Source: Actinomycetes bacterium (lineage in GTDB: Bacteria; Actinomycetota; Actinomycetes; Propionibacteriales; Nocardioidaceae). Taken from it: a DNA stretch of 19,885 nucleotides. A program made the translations under genes and the position numbers. Below are positions 1 to 6,408 of the stretch, in pieces. Within the stretch, counting starts at the first letter, position 1. Each line of letters begins with the position of its first letter. The notes below the pieces were generated by a model, which was not told the origin of the DNA, did no database searches, and worked only from the letters and a program-made list of their open reading frames with translations. The DNA lies in the NCBI GenBank assembly GCA_029779385.1, contig JAKPAQ010000328.1, forward strand, positions 1-19,885, in the 5' to 3' direction.

Positions 1-909
1 GCCGGGTCCGGTTTCTGGGTCGCCGTTGATGATCGCTTCCGGTACGACCCGTTCGATCCCGCGCACGAGCCGATCACGAAGCGCCTCGATCCGCGGGCCG
101 GACTCACTCTGGTGTTGGACCGTCAGGTCCAGTGCGGTCGCAAACCCAGCAACCAGAGCCGCGCCAACCGTGCCTGACCGAAGGTCGCGTTCCTGACCGC
201 CGCCGTGAAGCAGCGGGGTCGCATCGAGTTCGCGGCGGATCACGAGTGCGCCAACCCCTACGGGGCCACCAAGTTTGTGGGCCGTGACGGTCATCGCGTC
301 CAAGCCAGTGCCCGCAAAGTCGAGTTCGAGATACCCGGCGGCTTGAACCGCATCCGAATGCACCGGAATCTGGTGTGCGCGCGCAAGTTCGACGACTTCG
401 CGTACCGGTTGAATCGTGCCCATTTCGTTGTTGGCCCACATCGTGGTAATTGCGGCCACATCTGCAGGGTTCGAATCGATCGCCTCACTCAGAGCATCGA
501 GTCGGATCCGACCCTGCTGGTCTACCGGCGTGACGTCGATCCGTGCCTGTTCGTGGGCGGCAAGCCACGTCACCGGATCGAGCAAGGCGTGATGCTCGAT
601 CGAACTGAACAAGACCCGATTACGCAGCGGGTTGGCCGAACGGCGCGCCCAATACAAGCCCTTGATCGCTAGGTTGTTCGCCTCGGTACCGCCTGAGCAA
701 AAAACGACCTCGCTGGGGCGGGCGCCGAGCCGTTCGGCGATCAGTTCACGAGACTCCTCAACGACCCGTCTTGCTCGCCGGCCGGCTTCATGCAGGCTCG
801 ACGGATTTCCGGTGCGCAAGAACTCTTGCTGCATCACTTCGACTGCCTCGGGCCACATCGAGGTGGTGGCCGCGTGGTCGAGATAGACGCTCGGGGCGAT
901 TTCAGTCAT
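1..909 (-). CDS. iscS: Cysteine desulfurase (IscS/NifS family), C-terminus cut by window edge
   Basis: This is a PLP-dependent cysteine desulfurase, which removes sulfur from cysteine for Fe-S cluster assembly and tRNA thiolation. Reading the minus strand from the ATG at 909 gives 303 uninterrupted codons to the window edge. It begins MTEIAPSVYLDHAATTS, with the family YLDHAATT motif, then CSGGTEANNLAIKG (about 71-84), SIEHHALL (103-110), WANNEMGTIQP (158-168), HSDAVQAAG (184-192) and TAHKLGGPVG (209-218). K212 of that last motif is the expected Schiff-base lysine, and LLHGGGQERDLRSGT follows. The catalytic-cysteine loop (SSGSAC-type) lies beyond the edge, so activity cannot be confirmed here. 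The start is 31 bases after the stop of the preceding cysteine desulfurase and has no strong Shine-Dalgarno. From memory, mycobacterial iscS sits next to the tRNA thiolase gene mnmA; that gene could lie just outside the window. Confidence 0.93.
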   Translation of the reverse strand, partial: MTEIAPSVYLDHAATTSMWPEAVEVMQQEFLRTGNPSSLHEAGRRARRVVEESRELIAERLGARPSEVVFCSGGTEANNLAIKGLYWARRSANPLRNRVLFSSIEHHALLDPVTWLAAHEQARIDVTPVDQQGRIRLDALSEAIDSNPADVAAITTMWANNEMGTIQPVREVVELARAHQIPVHSDAVQAAGYLELDFAGTGLDAMTVTAHKLGGPVGVGALVIRRELDATPLLHGGGQERDLRSGTVGAALVAGFATALDLTVQHQSESGPRIEALRDRLVRGIERVVPEAIINGDPETGPG

Positions 910-940
910 CGGTTCAAGGGTAGTCCGGCCTTGTTCACGC

Positions 941-2047
941 TCAACCACAGATCAGGGTAAGAGCGGCCACTACCTCGGCCAGCGCCTCTTCAGTGAACGT
1001 TTCGTCGAAGGTGAACCGGACCGCGCTCTGGGCGAGAGTGCGGTCAAATCCCATCGCCGTCAGCACATGACTTGGCTCATCGCTACCCGCGGCACACGCC
1101 GACCCACTCGAGCAGACGATGCCGCGGGCCGCCAGATCAACCAGCACTGATTCACCAGAGCGGCCCGGGAAAACGAATGAGGCGTTGTTTGGCAGTCGAG
1201 CGGTCCGGTCGCCGGTGAGTTCGGCGCCGAGCGCTTCAACCTGGCAGATGAACTCGTCACGCAGACCGCTCAACCGAGTAGCCTGGTCGCCAAGCTCGGC
1301 CCGCAGGCCCAACGCCGTCGCTAGGCCGACCGCACCAGCGACGTTCTCGGTGCCAGAACGGGCGCAGTCTTGTTGGCCGCCACCGTGGATCAGCGGCTCA
1401 AATTCGAGCCGCCGGTTCAGGTAAAGCAGGCCGATGCCTTTTGGCGTGCCGAGTTTGTGACCTGAAATCGCCAAGGCGTCGACTCCGAGGTTAGACACAT
1501 TCAGGTCGAGCCAGCCGGCGGCCTGGACCGCGTCAGTGTGGAACCAGACTCCGTGCTCGTGAGCAACCTGGGCAAGTTCGGCGATTGGTTGGATCGTGCC
1601 GACCTCATTATTGGCGTACTGAATCGACACTAGGCAGGTGTCGGGTCGCAGCGCTTGGGCTAAAGACTCCGGCGAGATCAGACCCGTTTGCCCCACCGGG
1701 AGTTCGGTCACCTCGTAGCCGAACCGCTCCAACCAATGTGCGGCCTCAAGGACTGCCGGATGCTCGATCGCGCTAACGATGAGGTGCTTTCGCTCCTGGT
1801 CGGCCAGCGCGATCCCTTTGACCGCCAGATTGTCGGCCTCGGTACCGCCGGAGGTGAAAATGATCTCGGCGCCATGGACGCCCAACTGGGCCGCGATCTT
1901 GGCTCTGGCATCGTCCAGGGCAATCTTGGCAACTTCGCCGTACTCATGATGACTGGCTGGGTTACCAAAATGCTGGGTCAGCCACGGCCACATCGCCTCG
2001 AGTACCTCGCGCCGAGGCGGCGCCGTTGCCGCGTGGTCCAGATACAT
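941..2047 (-). CDS. nifS: Cysteine desulfurase (NifS-like), NAD operon member
   Basis: A complete 368-residue group I cysteine desulfurase. Visible motifs are YLDHAATAPP at the N-terminus, TSGGTEADNLAVKG (65-78), SAIEHPAVL (92-100), YANNEVGTIQP (144-154), HTDAVQAAG (170-178), SGHKLGTPKGIG with PLP lysine K198, and IVCSSGSACAAG with the expected catalytic C318 in the group I SSGSAC loop. The ATG overlaps the nadC stop by one base (TGATG), so its translation is probably coupled to nadC. A cysteine desulfurase linked to nadA occurs in other bacteria, for example Bacillus subtilis nifS, where it serves the oxygen-sensitive [4Fe-4S] cluster of NadA. The same role is inferred here from the operon. 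It differs clearly from the truncated paralogue immediately downstream, so this is not a recent exact duplication. Confidence 0.95.
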   Translation of the reverse strand: MYLDHAATAPPRREVLEAMWPWLTQHFGNPASHHEYGEVAKIALDDARAKIAAQLGVHGAEIIFTSGGTEADNLAVKGIALADQERKHLIVSAIEHPAVLEAAHWLERFGYEVTELPVGQTGLISPESLAQALRPDTCLVSIQYANNEVGTIQPIAELAQVAHEHGVWFHTDAVQAAGWLDLNVSNLGVDALAISGHKLGTPKGIGLLYLNRRLEFEPLIHGGGQQDCARSGTENVAGAVGLATALGLRAELGDQATRLSGLRDEFICQVEALGAELTGDRTARLPNNASFVFPGRSGESVLVDLAARGIVCSSGSACAAGSDEPSHVLTAMGFDRTLAQSAVRFTFDETFTEEALAEVVAALTLICG

Positions 2048-2883
2048 CAGGAAATCCGCAAGTCGAGCCCAAGGTCGAGGCTGCGCACGCTGTGCGTCAG
2101 TGCACCAACGCTGATGATGTCGACGCCGGTCTTGGCGATTTCGCCGATCGTGTCGAGGTTTACTCCGCCGCTGGCCTCGACCAGGGCACGGTCGCCAACG
2201 ATTCGCACGCCTTCGCGCAGGTCTTCGAGGCTGAAGTTGTCGAGCATGATCGTGTCGACCCCGCCAGCCAAGACCGGTTCGATCTGATCGATCCGATCGA
2301 CTTCGACTTCGAGGTGCGTGGTGTGTGGCAGTTCGGCTCGCGCCGCCTTGATCGCCGCGGTCAGGTCTTCGACCAGGGCAAGGTGATTGTCTTTAGCCAT
2401 CACCGCATCCGAGAGGCTGAAGCGGTGGTTGAATCCGCCACCGCAGCGAACCGCGTGCCGCTCGATCGCTCGAAGCCCGGGGGTGGTTTTGCGGGTGTCG
2501 ACCACCCGGACGCCCGGCCCAGCAGCTTCGACATATTGCGCCGTGAGCGCGGCGATCGCGCACATCCGTTGGACTAGGTTCAACGCAATTCGCTCACACC
2601 GCAAAATCGCTCGGGCCGAACCAGAAACCGACGCCAAGGTGTCGCCGGCGGCGAACCGATCCCCCTCGGCGAGGAAGATCTTGACGTCGGCGGCCGGGTC
2701 GATGGCCGTCATCGCCACCTCGAAAACTTCAGCGCCAGCAAAAACGCCGGGTTCGCGGGCCACCAGATCGGCGGTCGCGGTTGCAGTGGCCGGGACGAAC
2801 ACCAGGCTCGTCAGGTCGCCGTTTGGCGAGTCCTCACGAAGTGCCGCCTCGACAACAGAAACGATGGCGGTTCGATCAAGCAT
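2047..2883 (-). CDS. nadC: Nicotinate-nucleotide pyrophosphorylase (quinolinate phosphoribosyltransferase)
   Basis: NadC converts quinolinate and PRPP to nicotinate mononucleotide, CO2 and pyrophosphate, joining de novo synthesis to the common NAD pathway. The 278-residue length is normal. Visible family motifs are REDSPNGDLTS near the N-terminus, CERIALNLVQR (96-106), VVDTRKTTPGLR (127-138), HAVRCGGGFNHR (143-154), AKDNH (163-167), the LEVEVD acidic strand, TIMLDNF, EASGGVN and the C-terminal ISVGALTHS phosphate-binding segment. All expected substrate-binding arginines, lysines and acidic residues appear to be present. It overlaps nadB by one base (TGATG at 2885-2881) and nifS by one base, so translation of the three genes is probably coupled. 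Regulation is inferred to come from the NrtR-controlled promoter at about 6355-6383. Confidence 0.96.
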   Translation of the reverse strand: MLDRTAIVSVVEAALREDSPNGDLTSLVFVPATATATADLVAREPGVFAGAEVFEVAMTAIDPAADVKIFLAEGDRFAAGDTLASVSGSARAILRCERIALNLVQRMCAIAALTAQYVEAAGPGVRVVDTRKTTPGLRAIERHAVRCGGGFNHRFSLSDAVMAKDNHLALVEDLTAAIKAARAELPHTTHLEVEVDRIDQIEPVLAGGVDTIMLDNFSLEDLREGVRIVGDRALVEASGGVNLDTIGEIAKTGVDIISVGALTHSVRSLDLGLDLRIS

Positions 2884-4400
2884 CAGTTTGCCTCCGTCAA
2901 GATTTGGACACCCGAGTGGTGGGCGAGACTCGGTAAGGTCTCGGGGAAATCGATCCGATGGTGACCGCCACGTGAGGATCGGCGCGCCAACGCGCTAGCG
3001 ACCATCGCGCGCGCCACGGTGAGCAGGTTGCCGTCCTCGACCGATTTTGGATCCAACTGTTCGGGAGCTGACCACGAACCGAGAATTGCTTTCGCCTTCG
3101 CTAGTCCAGTCTGATCCCGCACCAACCCGGCCACATCCCACATCAGGTGCTGTAGGTCGGTGCGGTTGACCACTTGGCCACTCGATGAGGCAGGCGGCAA
3201 GACGATCGGTGCGCCCCACTGCTCGTCGAACACCGGCGCGAACTGATCGTCCAACGCCGCCACCACCCGATCGCCAAAGACTGCGCCTTCGAGTAACGAG
3301 TTCGAGGCCAGTCGGTTCGCACCGTGAAGGCCGTTGCACGCCACCTCGCCGACCGCGAACAGTCCCGGCAGGGAGGTCCGACCCCAAGCATCGGTGCGTA
3401 CGCCGCCCATGAAGTAGTGCGCCGCCGGGGTGATCGGGATCGGCTCGATGGACCAGTCGAAACCGTGATCGCGGATTGCTTTGTCGATGTTCGGGAAGCG
3501 CTTGGCCAAGAATTCCGCACCGAATGCAGTCGCGTCCAACCGCACTGGTACCCCGCCTTGTGCAGCCATCGTTTCGGCGACCGCGCGAGCGACAATGTCA
3601 CGCGGTGCCAGCTCGGCATCTGGGTGCAAGGCGACCATAAAACGCTCGCCGGCCCCGTTGAGCAGCACCGCACCTTCACCGCGGACCGCCTCACTGATGA
3701 GGGAGTTTCCGGGCGCGGCCAGTGACGTCGGGTGGAACTGGTAGAACTCCAAGTCCGAGGCGATCGCGCCGGCTCGTAACGCCATCGCGAGCCCGTCGGC
3801 CGTGGCCACTGTCGGGTTGGTTGTATACGGGAAGAGTTGCCCGGCGCCGCCGGTCGCGAGCACGACCGCATCGGCAAGAACGGTTTCATCGTCGAGCAGT
3901 TTGACCCCGACCACACGACCGTTCTGGACCGCAAGGTCGACGGCCATCGTGTTCTCGCGCACGGTGACGCCGCTTGCTTTCAGCGATTCCAACAAGCCGT
4001 AGGCGATCGCGGCGCCCGTTGCGTCACCGCCAGCATGCAGGATCCGCGCGTGCGAGTGCGCCGCCTCAAGTCCACGCGCCAACTCGCCGTCGTTGCGGTC
4101 GAACTCCACGCCACGCTCGATGAGTCGCTCGACCGCGCCAGGACCCTCGGCGCACAGCGCTTCGACAGTAGGGACGTAGGAGATTCCGGCGCCGGCCTCA
4201 AGCGTGTCGGCGACGTGCGATTCGACCGTGTCGGGAGCCGCAGTGACGACCGCTACGCCGCCCTGGGCATAGCGCGTGTTGCTTTCGTCAAGGCGCGACT
4301 TGGACAAAACAGTTACGTCCCAGCCAGCGTCGGCAGCGCTTAGTGCGGTGGTGAGTCCGGCAACGCCAGAACCCAAGACGAGTACGTGCTTTCTAGCCAT
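2883..4400 (-). CDS. nadB: L-aspartate oxidase
   Basis: NadB is an FAD enzyme that oxidises L-aspartate to iminoaspartate, the substrate of NadA. The protein has 505 residues. It opens with a Rossmann dinucleotide-binding motif (VLVLGSGVAGLTTALSA, 6-22), followed by NTRYAQGGVA, the HSHARILHAGGDATG segment, EFYQFHPTSL, SEAVRGEGAVLLN and APRDIVARA. These are the substrate-site motifs of the succinate dehydrogenase/fumarate reductase flavoprotein family. The PAAHYFMGGV motif carries H328, and GLHGANRLASNSLLEG (N361-G371) is the C-terminal FAD site. The ATG at 4400 is preceded by AAGGA eight bases upstream and lies 31 bases after the nadA stop. HYFMGGV and SNSLLEG together favour NadB over SdhA/FrdA, as does the operon with nadA and nadC. 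Confidence 0.96.
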   Translation of the reverse strand: MARKHVLVLGSGVAGLTTALSAADAGWDVTVLSKSRLDESNTRYAQGGVAVVTAAPDTVESHVADTLEAGAGISYVPTVEALCAEGPGAVERLIERGVEFDRNDGELARGLEAAHSHARILHAGGDATGAAIAYGLLESLKASGVTVRENTMAVDLAVQNGRVVGVKLLDDETVLADAVVLATGGAGQLFPYTTNPTVATADGLAMALRAGAIASDLEFYQFHPTSLAAPGNSLISEAVRGEGAVLLNGAGERFMVALHPDAELAPRDIVARAVAETMAAQGGVPVRLDATAFGAEFLAKRFPNIDKAIRDHGFDWSIEPIPITPAAHYFMGGVRTDAWGRTSLPGLFAVGEVACNGLHGANRLASNSLLEGAVFGDRVVAALDDQFAPVFDEQWGAPIVLPPASSSGQVVNRTDLQHLMWDVAGLVRDQTGLAKAKAILGSWSAPEQLDPKSVEDGNLLTVARAMVASALARRSSRGGHHRIDFPETLPSLAHHSGVQILTEAN

Positions 4401-4431
4401 GACAGTCCTTACCTAGCAGTCTTCCCAAGTC

Positions 4432-5691
4432 TCACTTCGGCAACGCGGCGAGCATGCGCTCGAGCGCGACCTTTGCGTGAACCGCGACCTCGTCGTCAAC
4501 CACGATCTCGTTTCGCACTTCGCCTTCGACTAGGCCGTCGAGCACCCAAGCCAAGTAACCGGGGTGGATCCGGTACATCGTCGAGCACGGGCAAACCACC
4601 GGGTCGAGACAAAAGATCGTCTTGTCCGGGTTTTCGGCCGCTAGTCGATTGACCATGTTGATTTCGGTGCCAACCGCGATCGTCGTGCCGGCCGGTTGGG
4701 CGGCAATGAACTTGCGGATCCCATCGGTGGACCCGGACGCATCGGCAGCGTCAACTACCGGCATCGGGCTTTCGGGGTGGACGATCACCTTGCAGCCGGG
4801 GTGCTCGGCGCGGGCTTGGTCGATCTGAGCGACCGTGAACCTCTTGTGCACCGAGCAAAAGCCTGGCCACAAGATCACCTTGGCGTCGAGCAGTTCCTGC
4901 TCTTGGACGCCAAGTCCGGGCTTTCGCGGGTTGATCATCGGCATCTGCTCGAGCGAAATCCCCATCGCCTTGGCGGTATTTCGGCCGAGGTGCTGATCGG
5001 GGAAGAACAGCACTCGTTTGCCTTGGCTGAACGCCCACTCCAGCACGGTCGAGGCGTTCGAGGAGGTGCAAACGATGCCGCCGTTGCGCCCGCAGAACGC
5101 CTTCAACGCGGCCGAGGAGTTCATGTAAGTAACCGGAATCACCGGCGCGAGGTCACTTTCAGCGGCTTCGGCGGCGTAGATCTCGGTGAGTTGTTCCCAC
5201 GCCGACGCAACGCTGGCCTCGTCAGCCATATCGGCCATCGAGCAGCCGGCCGCGAGGTTCGGCAAGATCACGTGCTGTTCGGGCTTGGCCAAAATGTCGG
5301 CGGTCTCGGCCATGAAGTGAACGCCGCAAAACACGATCGTCTCGGCGTCTGGCTTGGTCAGCGCCGCGTTGGCCAGCTGGAACGAGTCGCCGACGAAATC
5401 GGCGTACTGGACGACCTCGTCGCGCTGGTAGAAGTGGCCGAGGATGACGGCCCGGCCGCCGAGGGTTTCCTTTGCTGCCCGGATTCGCCCGTGCAGTTCC
5501 TCGTCAGACATCTTTTGGTACGCCACCGGCAGTTGACCGGGTCGGGTGATCGGCTCTGGGATCGGGTCTCCGACCGAAGCGCCTGGCCCATATCCGGGGA
5601 ATTGGTCAAACTCCCACGGAGACTTCGCCAACTCGGTGTCGCAGGTGCTCGCGGGTGCGGCGACGATTAGGTCGTTGATCGAACTGGTCAT
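4432..5691 (-). CDS. nadA: Quinolinate synthase A
   Basis: NadA condenses iminoaspartate with dihydroxyacetone phosphate to quinolinate and needs one [4Fe-4S] cluster. The 419-residue protein is the long form with an N-terminal extension of about 60 residues before the core. Core motifs are AVILGHFYQRDEVVQYAD (81-98), GDSFQLA, FCGVHFMAETADIL with C122, GGIVCTSSNAS with C208, LFFPDQHLGRN, LWPGFCSVHKRF, HPESP, GTEINMVNRL and DPVVCPCSTMYRIHP with C367 and C369. C122, C208 and one of C367/C369 are the likely cluster ligands. The ATG overlaps the nrtR stop in ATGA and has GGAGAG just upstream. The operon also carries a cysteine desulfurase, fitting the need for cluster assembly. Confidence 0.97.
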   Translation of the reverse strand: MTSSINDLIVAAPASTCDTELAKSPWEFDQFPGYGPGASVGDPIPEPITRPGQLPVAYQKMSDEELHGRIRAAKETLGGRAVILGHFYQRDEVVQYADFVGDSFQLANAALTKPDAETIVFCGVHFMAETADILAKPEQHVILPNLAAGCSMADMADEASVASAWEQLTEIYAAEAAESDLAPVIPVTYMNSSAALKAFCGRNGGIVCTSSNASTVLEWAFSQGKRVLFFPDQHLGRNTAKAMGISLEQMPMINPRKPGLGVQEQELLDAKVILWPGFCSVHKRFTVAQIDQARAEHPGCKVIVHPESPMPVVDAADASGSTDGIRKFIAAQPAGTTIAVGTEINMVNRLAAENPDKTIFCLDPVVCPCSTMYRIHPGYLAWVLDGLVEGEVRNEIVVDDEVAVHAKVALERMLAALPK

Positions 5692-6329
5692 GATCTCTCC
5701 AGGCGGTACAGGGCCGGTGGGCGGTGACTTGTTCCTGCAAGTTGTGCACCCGTGGCAACAATTTTCGGATTTGCTAATGCTTGGCGGCGAAAATTCGCCG
5801 GGTCGAGTCGGATTTGCCGTACCGCCTCATGAACTTCGCGCAGGTCGGCGATCGTGAACTCGTCGCCGGTGAAGGCATGCGCAATATCGGTGTAGGTGAT
5901 CTTTGCTCGCAACCTACCGAGCGCATAGGCCACGATGTAGTTGTGATCGAAAGCCAGTTGCGGCACATCGTCGGCCACGAACCATTCGACGTTCTCGCCG
6001 TCGATGGCGCGGACGTCCTCGTCGGGGCGAACGAGTGCCCAATAGACGATCGAGACGACCCGATCTGGCGAACGGTCGAGGCCGCCGAAGCTATACAACT
6101 GTTCGAGGTGGCCCGGCTCCAGGCCGGTGGTGCGCTGCAGCGTTCGCCTGGCCGAATCGACCAAGTCCTCGGCTGGCTCTAACGGCCCGCCCGGCAAGGC
6201 CCAACGACCTAGGAACGGTTCGCGGATTCGCTTGACCAGCGGCAGCCACAGGGTGTCCTGGCCGGTTTGCGGGTGCGGACGCAGCGCAAAGATGACCGTT
6301 GAAACCGCTAGATCCACTCGCTGTTGCAT
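5688..6329 (-). CDS. nrtR: NrtR-type NAD biosynthesis regulator (Nudix-like domain plus winged helix)
   Basis: A 213-residue Nudix-related transcriptional regulator. Residues about 4-135 form a Nudix-like fold, and about 145-205 carry the winged-helix part typical of NrtR (ITYTDIAHAF, EFTIADLREVHEAV, DPANFRRQAL). The Nudix box is degenerate: G48-x5-E54-x7-R62 is kept, but the three glutamates of REUxEExGU are replaced by T63, R66 and T67. This fits ligand sensing (ADP-ribose in characterised NrtRs) without hydrolysis. I chose the ATG at 6329, because CCTAAGGAGG ends six bases upstream. A TTG at 6350 in the same frame would add seven codons, but it lies upstream of that ribosome site and inside the operator palindrome. 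The gene is first in the NAD operon and overlaps nadA by four bases (ATGA), so autoregulation is expected. Confidence 0.93.
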   Translation of the reverse strand: MQQRVDLAVSTVIFALRPHPQTGQDTLWLPLVKRIREPFLGRWALPGGPLEPAEDLVDSARRTLQRTTGLEPGHLEQLYSFGGLDRSPDRVVSIVYWALVRPDEDVRAIDGENVEWFVADDVPQLAFDHNYIVAYALGRLRAKITYTDIAHAFTGDEFTIADLREVHEAVRQIRLDPANFRRQALANPKIVATGAQLAGTSHRPPALYRLERS

Positions 6330-6335
6330 CGCACA

Positions 6336-6342
6336 CCTCCTT
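6336..6342 (-). promoter_or_regulatory. Ribosome binding site of nrtR (decides start)
   Basis: AAGGAGG on the minus strand, six bases before the ATG at 6329. It makes the in-frame TTG at 6350 unlikely as a start. Its upstream end overlaps the operator palindrome at 6340-6362. Confidence 0.85.
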
Positions 6343-6362
6343 AGGGTCAAAACGACTCTAAG
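6340..6362. promoter_or_regulatory. Probable NrtR operator palindrome
   Basis: A 23-base inverted repeat with arms CTTAGGGTC and GACTCTAAG around AAAAC. The arms match at 8 of 9 positions. As I recall, characterised NrtR sites are palindromes of about this size with TTAG.GTC / GAC.CTAA half-sites, which fits well. The site covers the -10 hexamer of the nrtR promoter and reaches the ribosome binding site, so a bound repressor would block transcription of the whole NAD operon. Identity as an NrtR site is inferred from position and symmetry. Confidence 0.78.
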
Positions 6363-6383
6363 CCCCCCTTATGGTCATGTCAA
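6355..6383 (-). promoter_or_regulatory. Promoter of the nrtR-nadABC-nifS operon
   Basis: On the minus strand there is a perfect -35 TTGACA (6383-6378), a 17-base spacer, and -10 TAGAGT (6360-6355, four of six matches to TATAAT). The predicted transcript start near 6348 leaves a leader of about 20 bases before the nrtR ATG, containing the Shine-Dalgarno. The -10 element lies inside the operator palindrome. Confidence 0.75.
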
Positions 6384-6408
6384 CAATAAGCGCAATGTGT
6401 TGTGCGTC

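Noticed and set aside
4696..5670. Long open frame on the plus strand opposite nadA (324 codons).
   Set aside because: It lies wholly antisense to a clear nadA gene with all family motifs. Its translation is rich in Arg, Gly and His with no recognisable domain, as expected for antisense frames in high-GC DNA.
6330..6350. TTG at 6350 as the nrtR start.
   Set aside because: It would place the start upstream of the AAGGAGG ribosome site and inside the operator, at about the predicted transcript start. The ATG at 6329 has ideal spacing.
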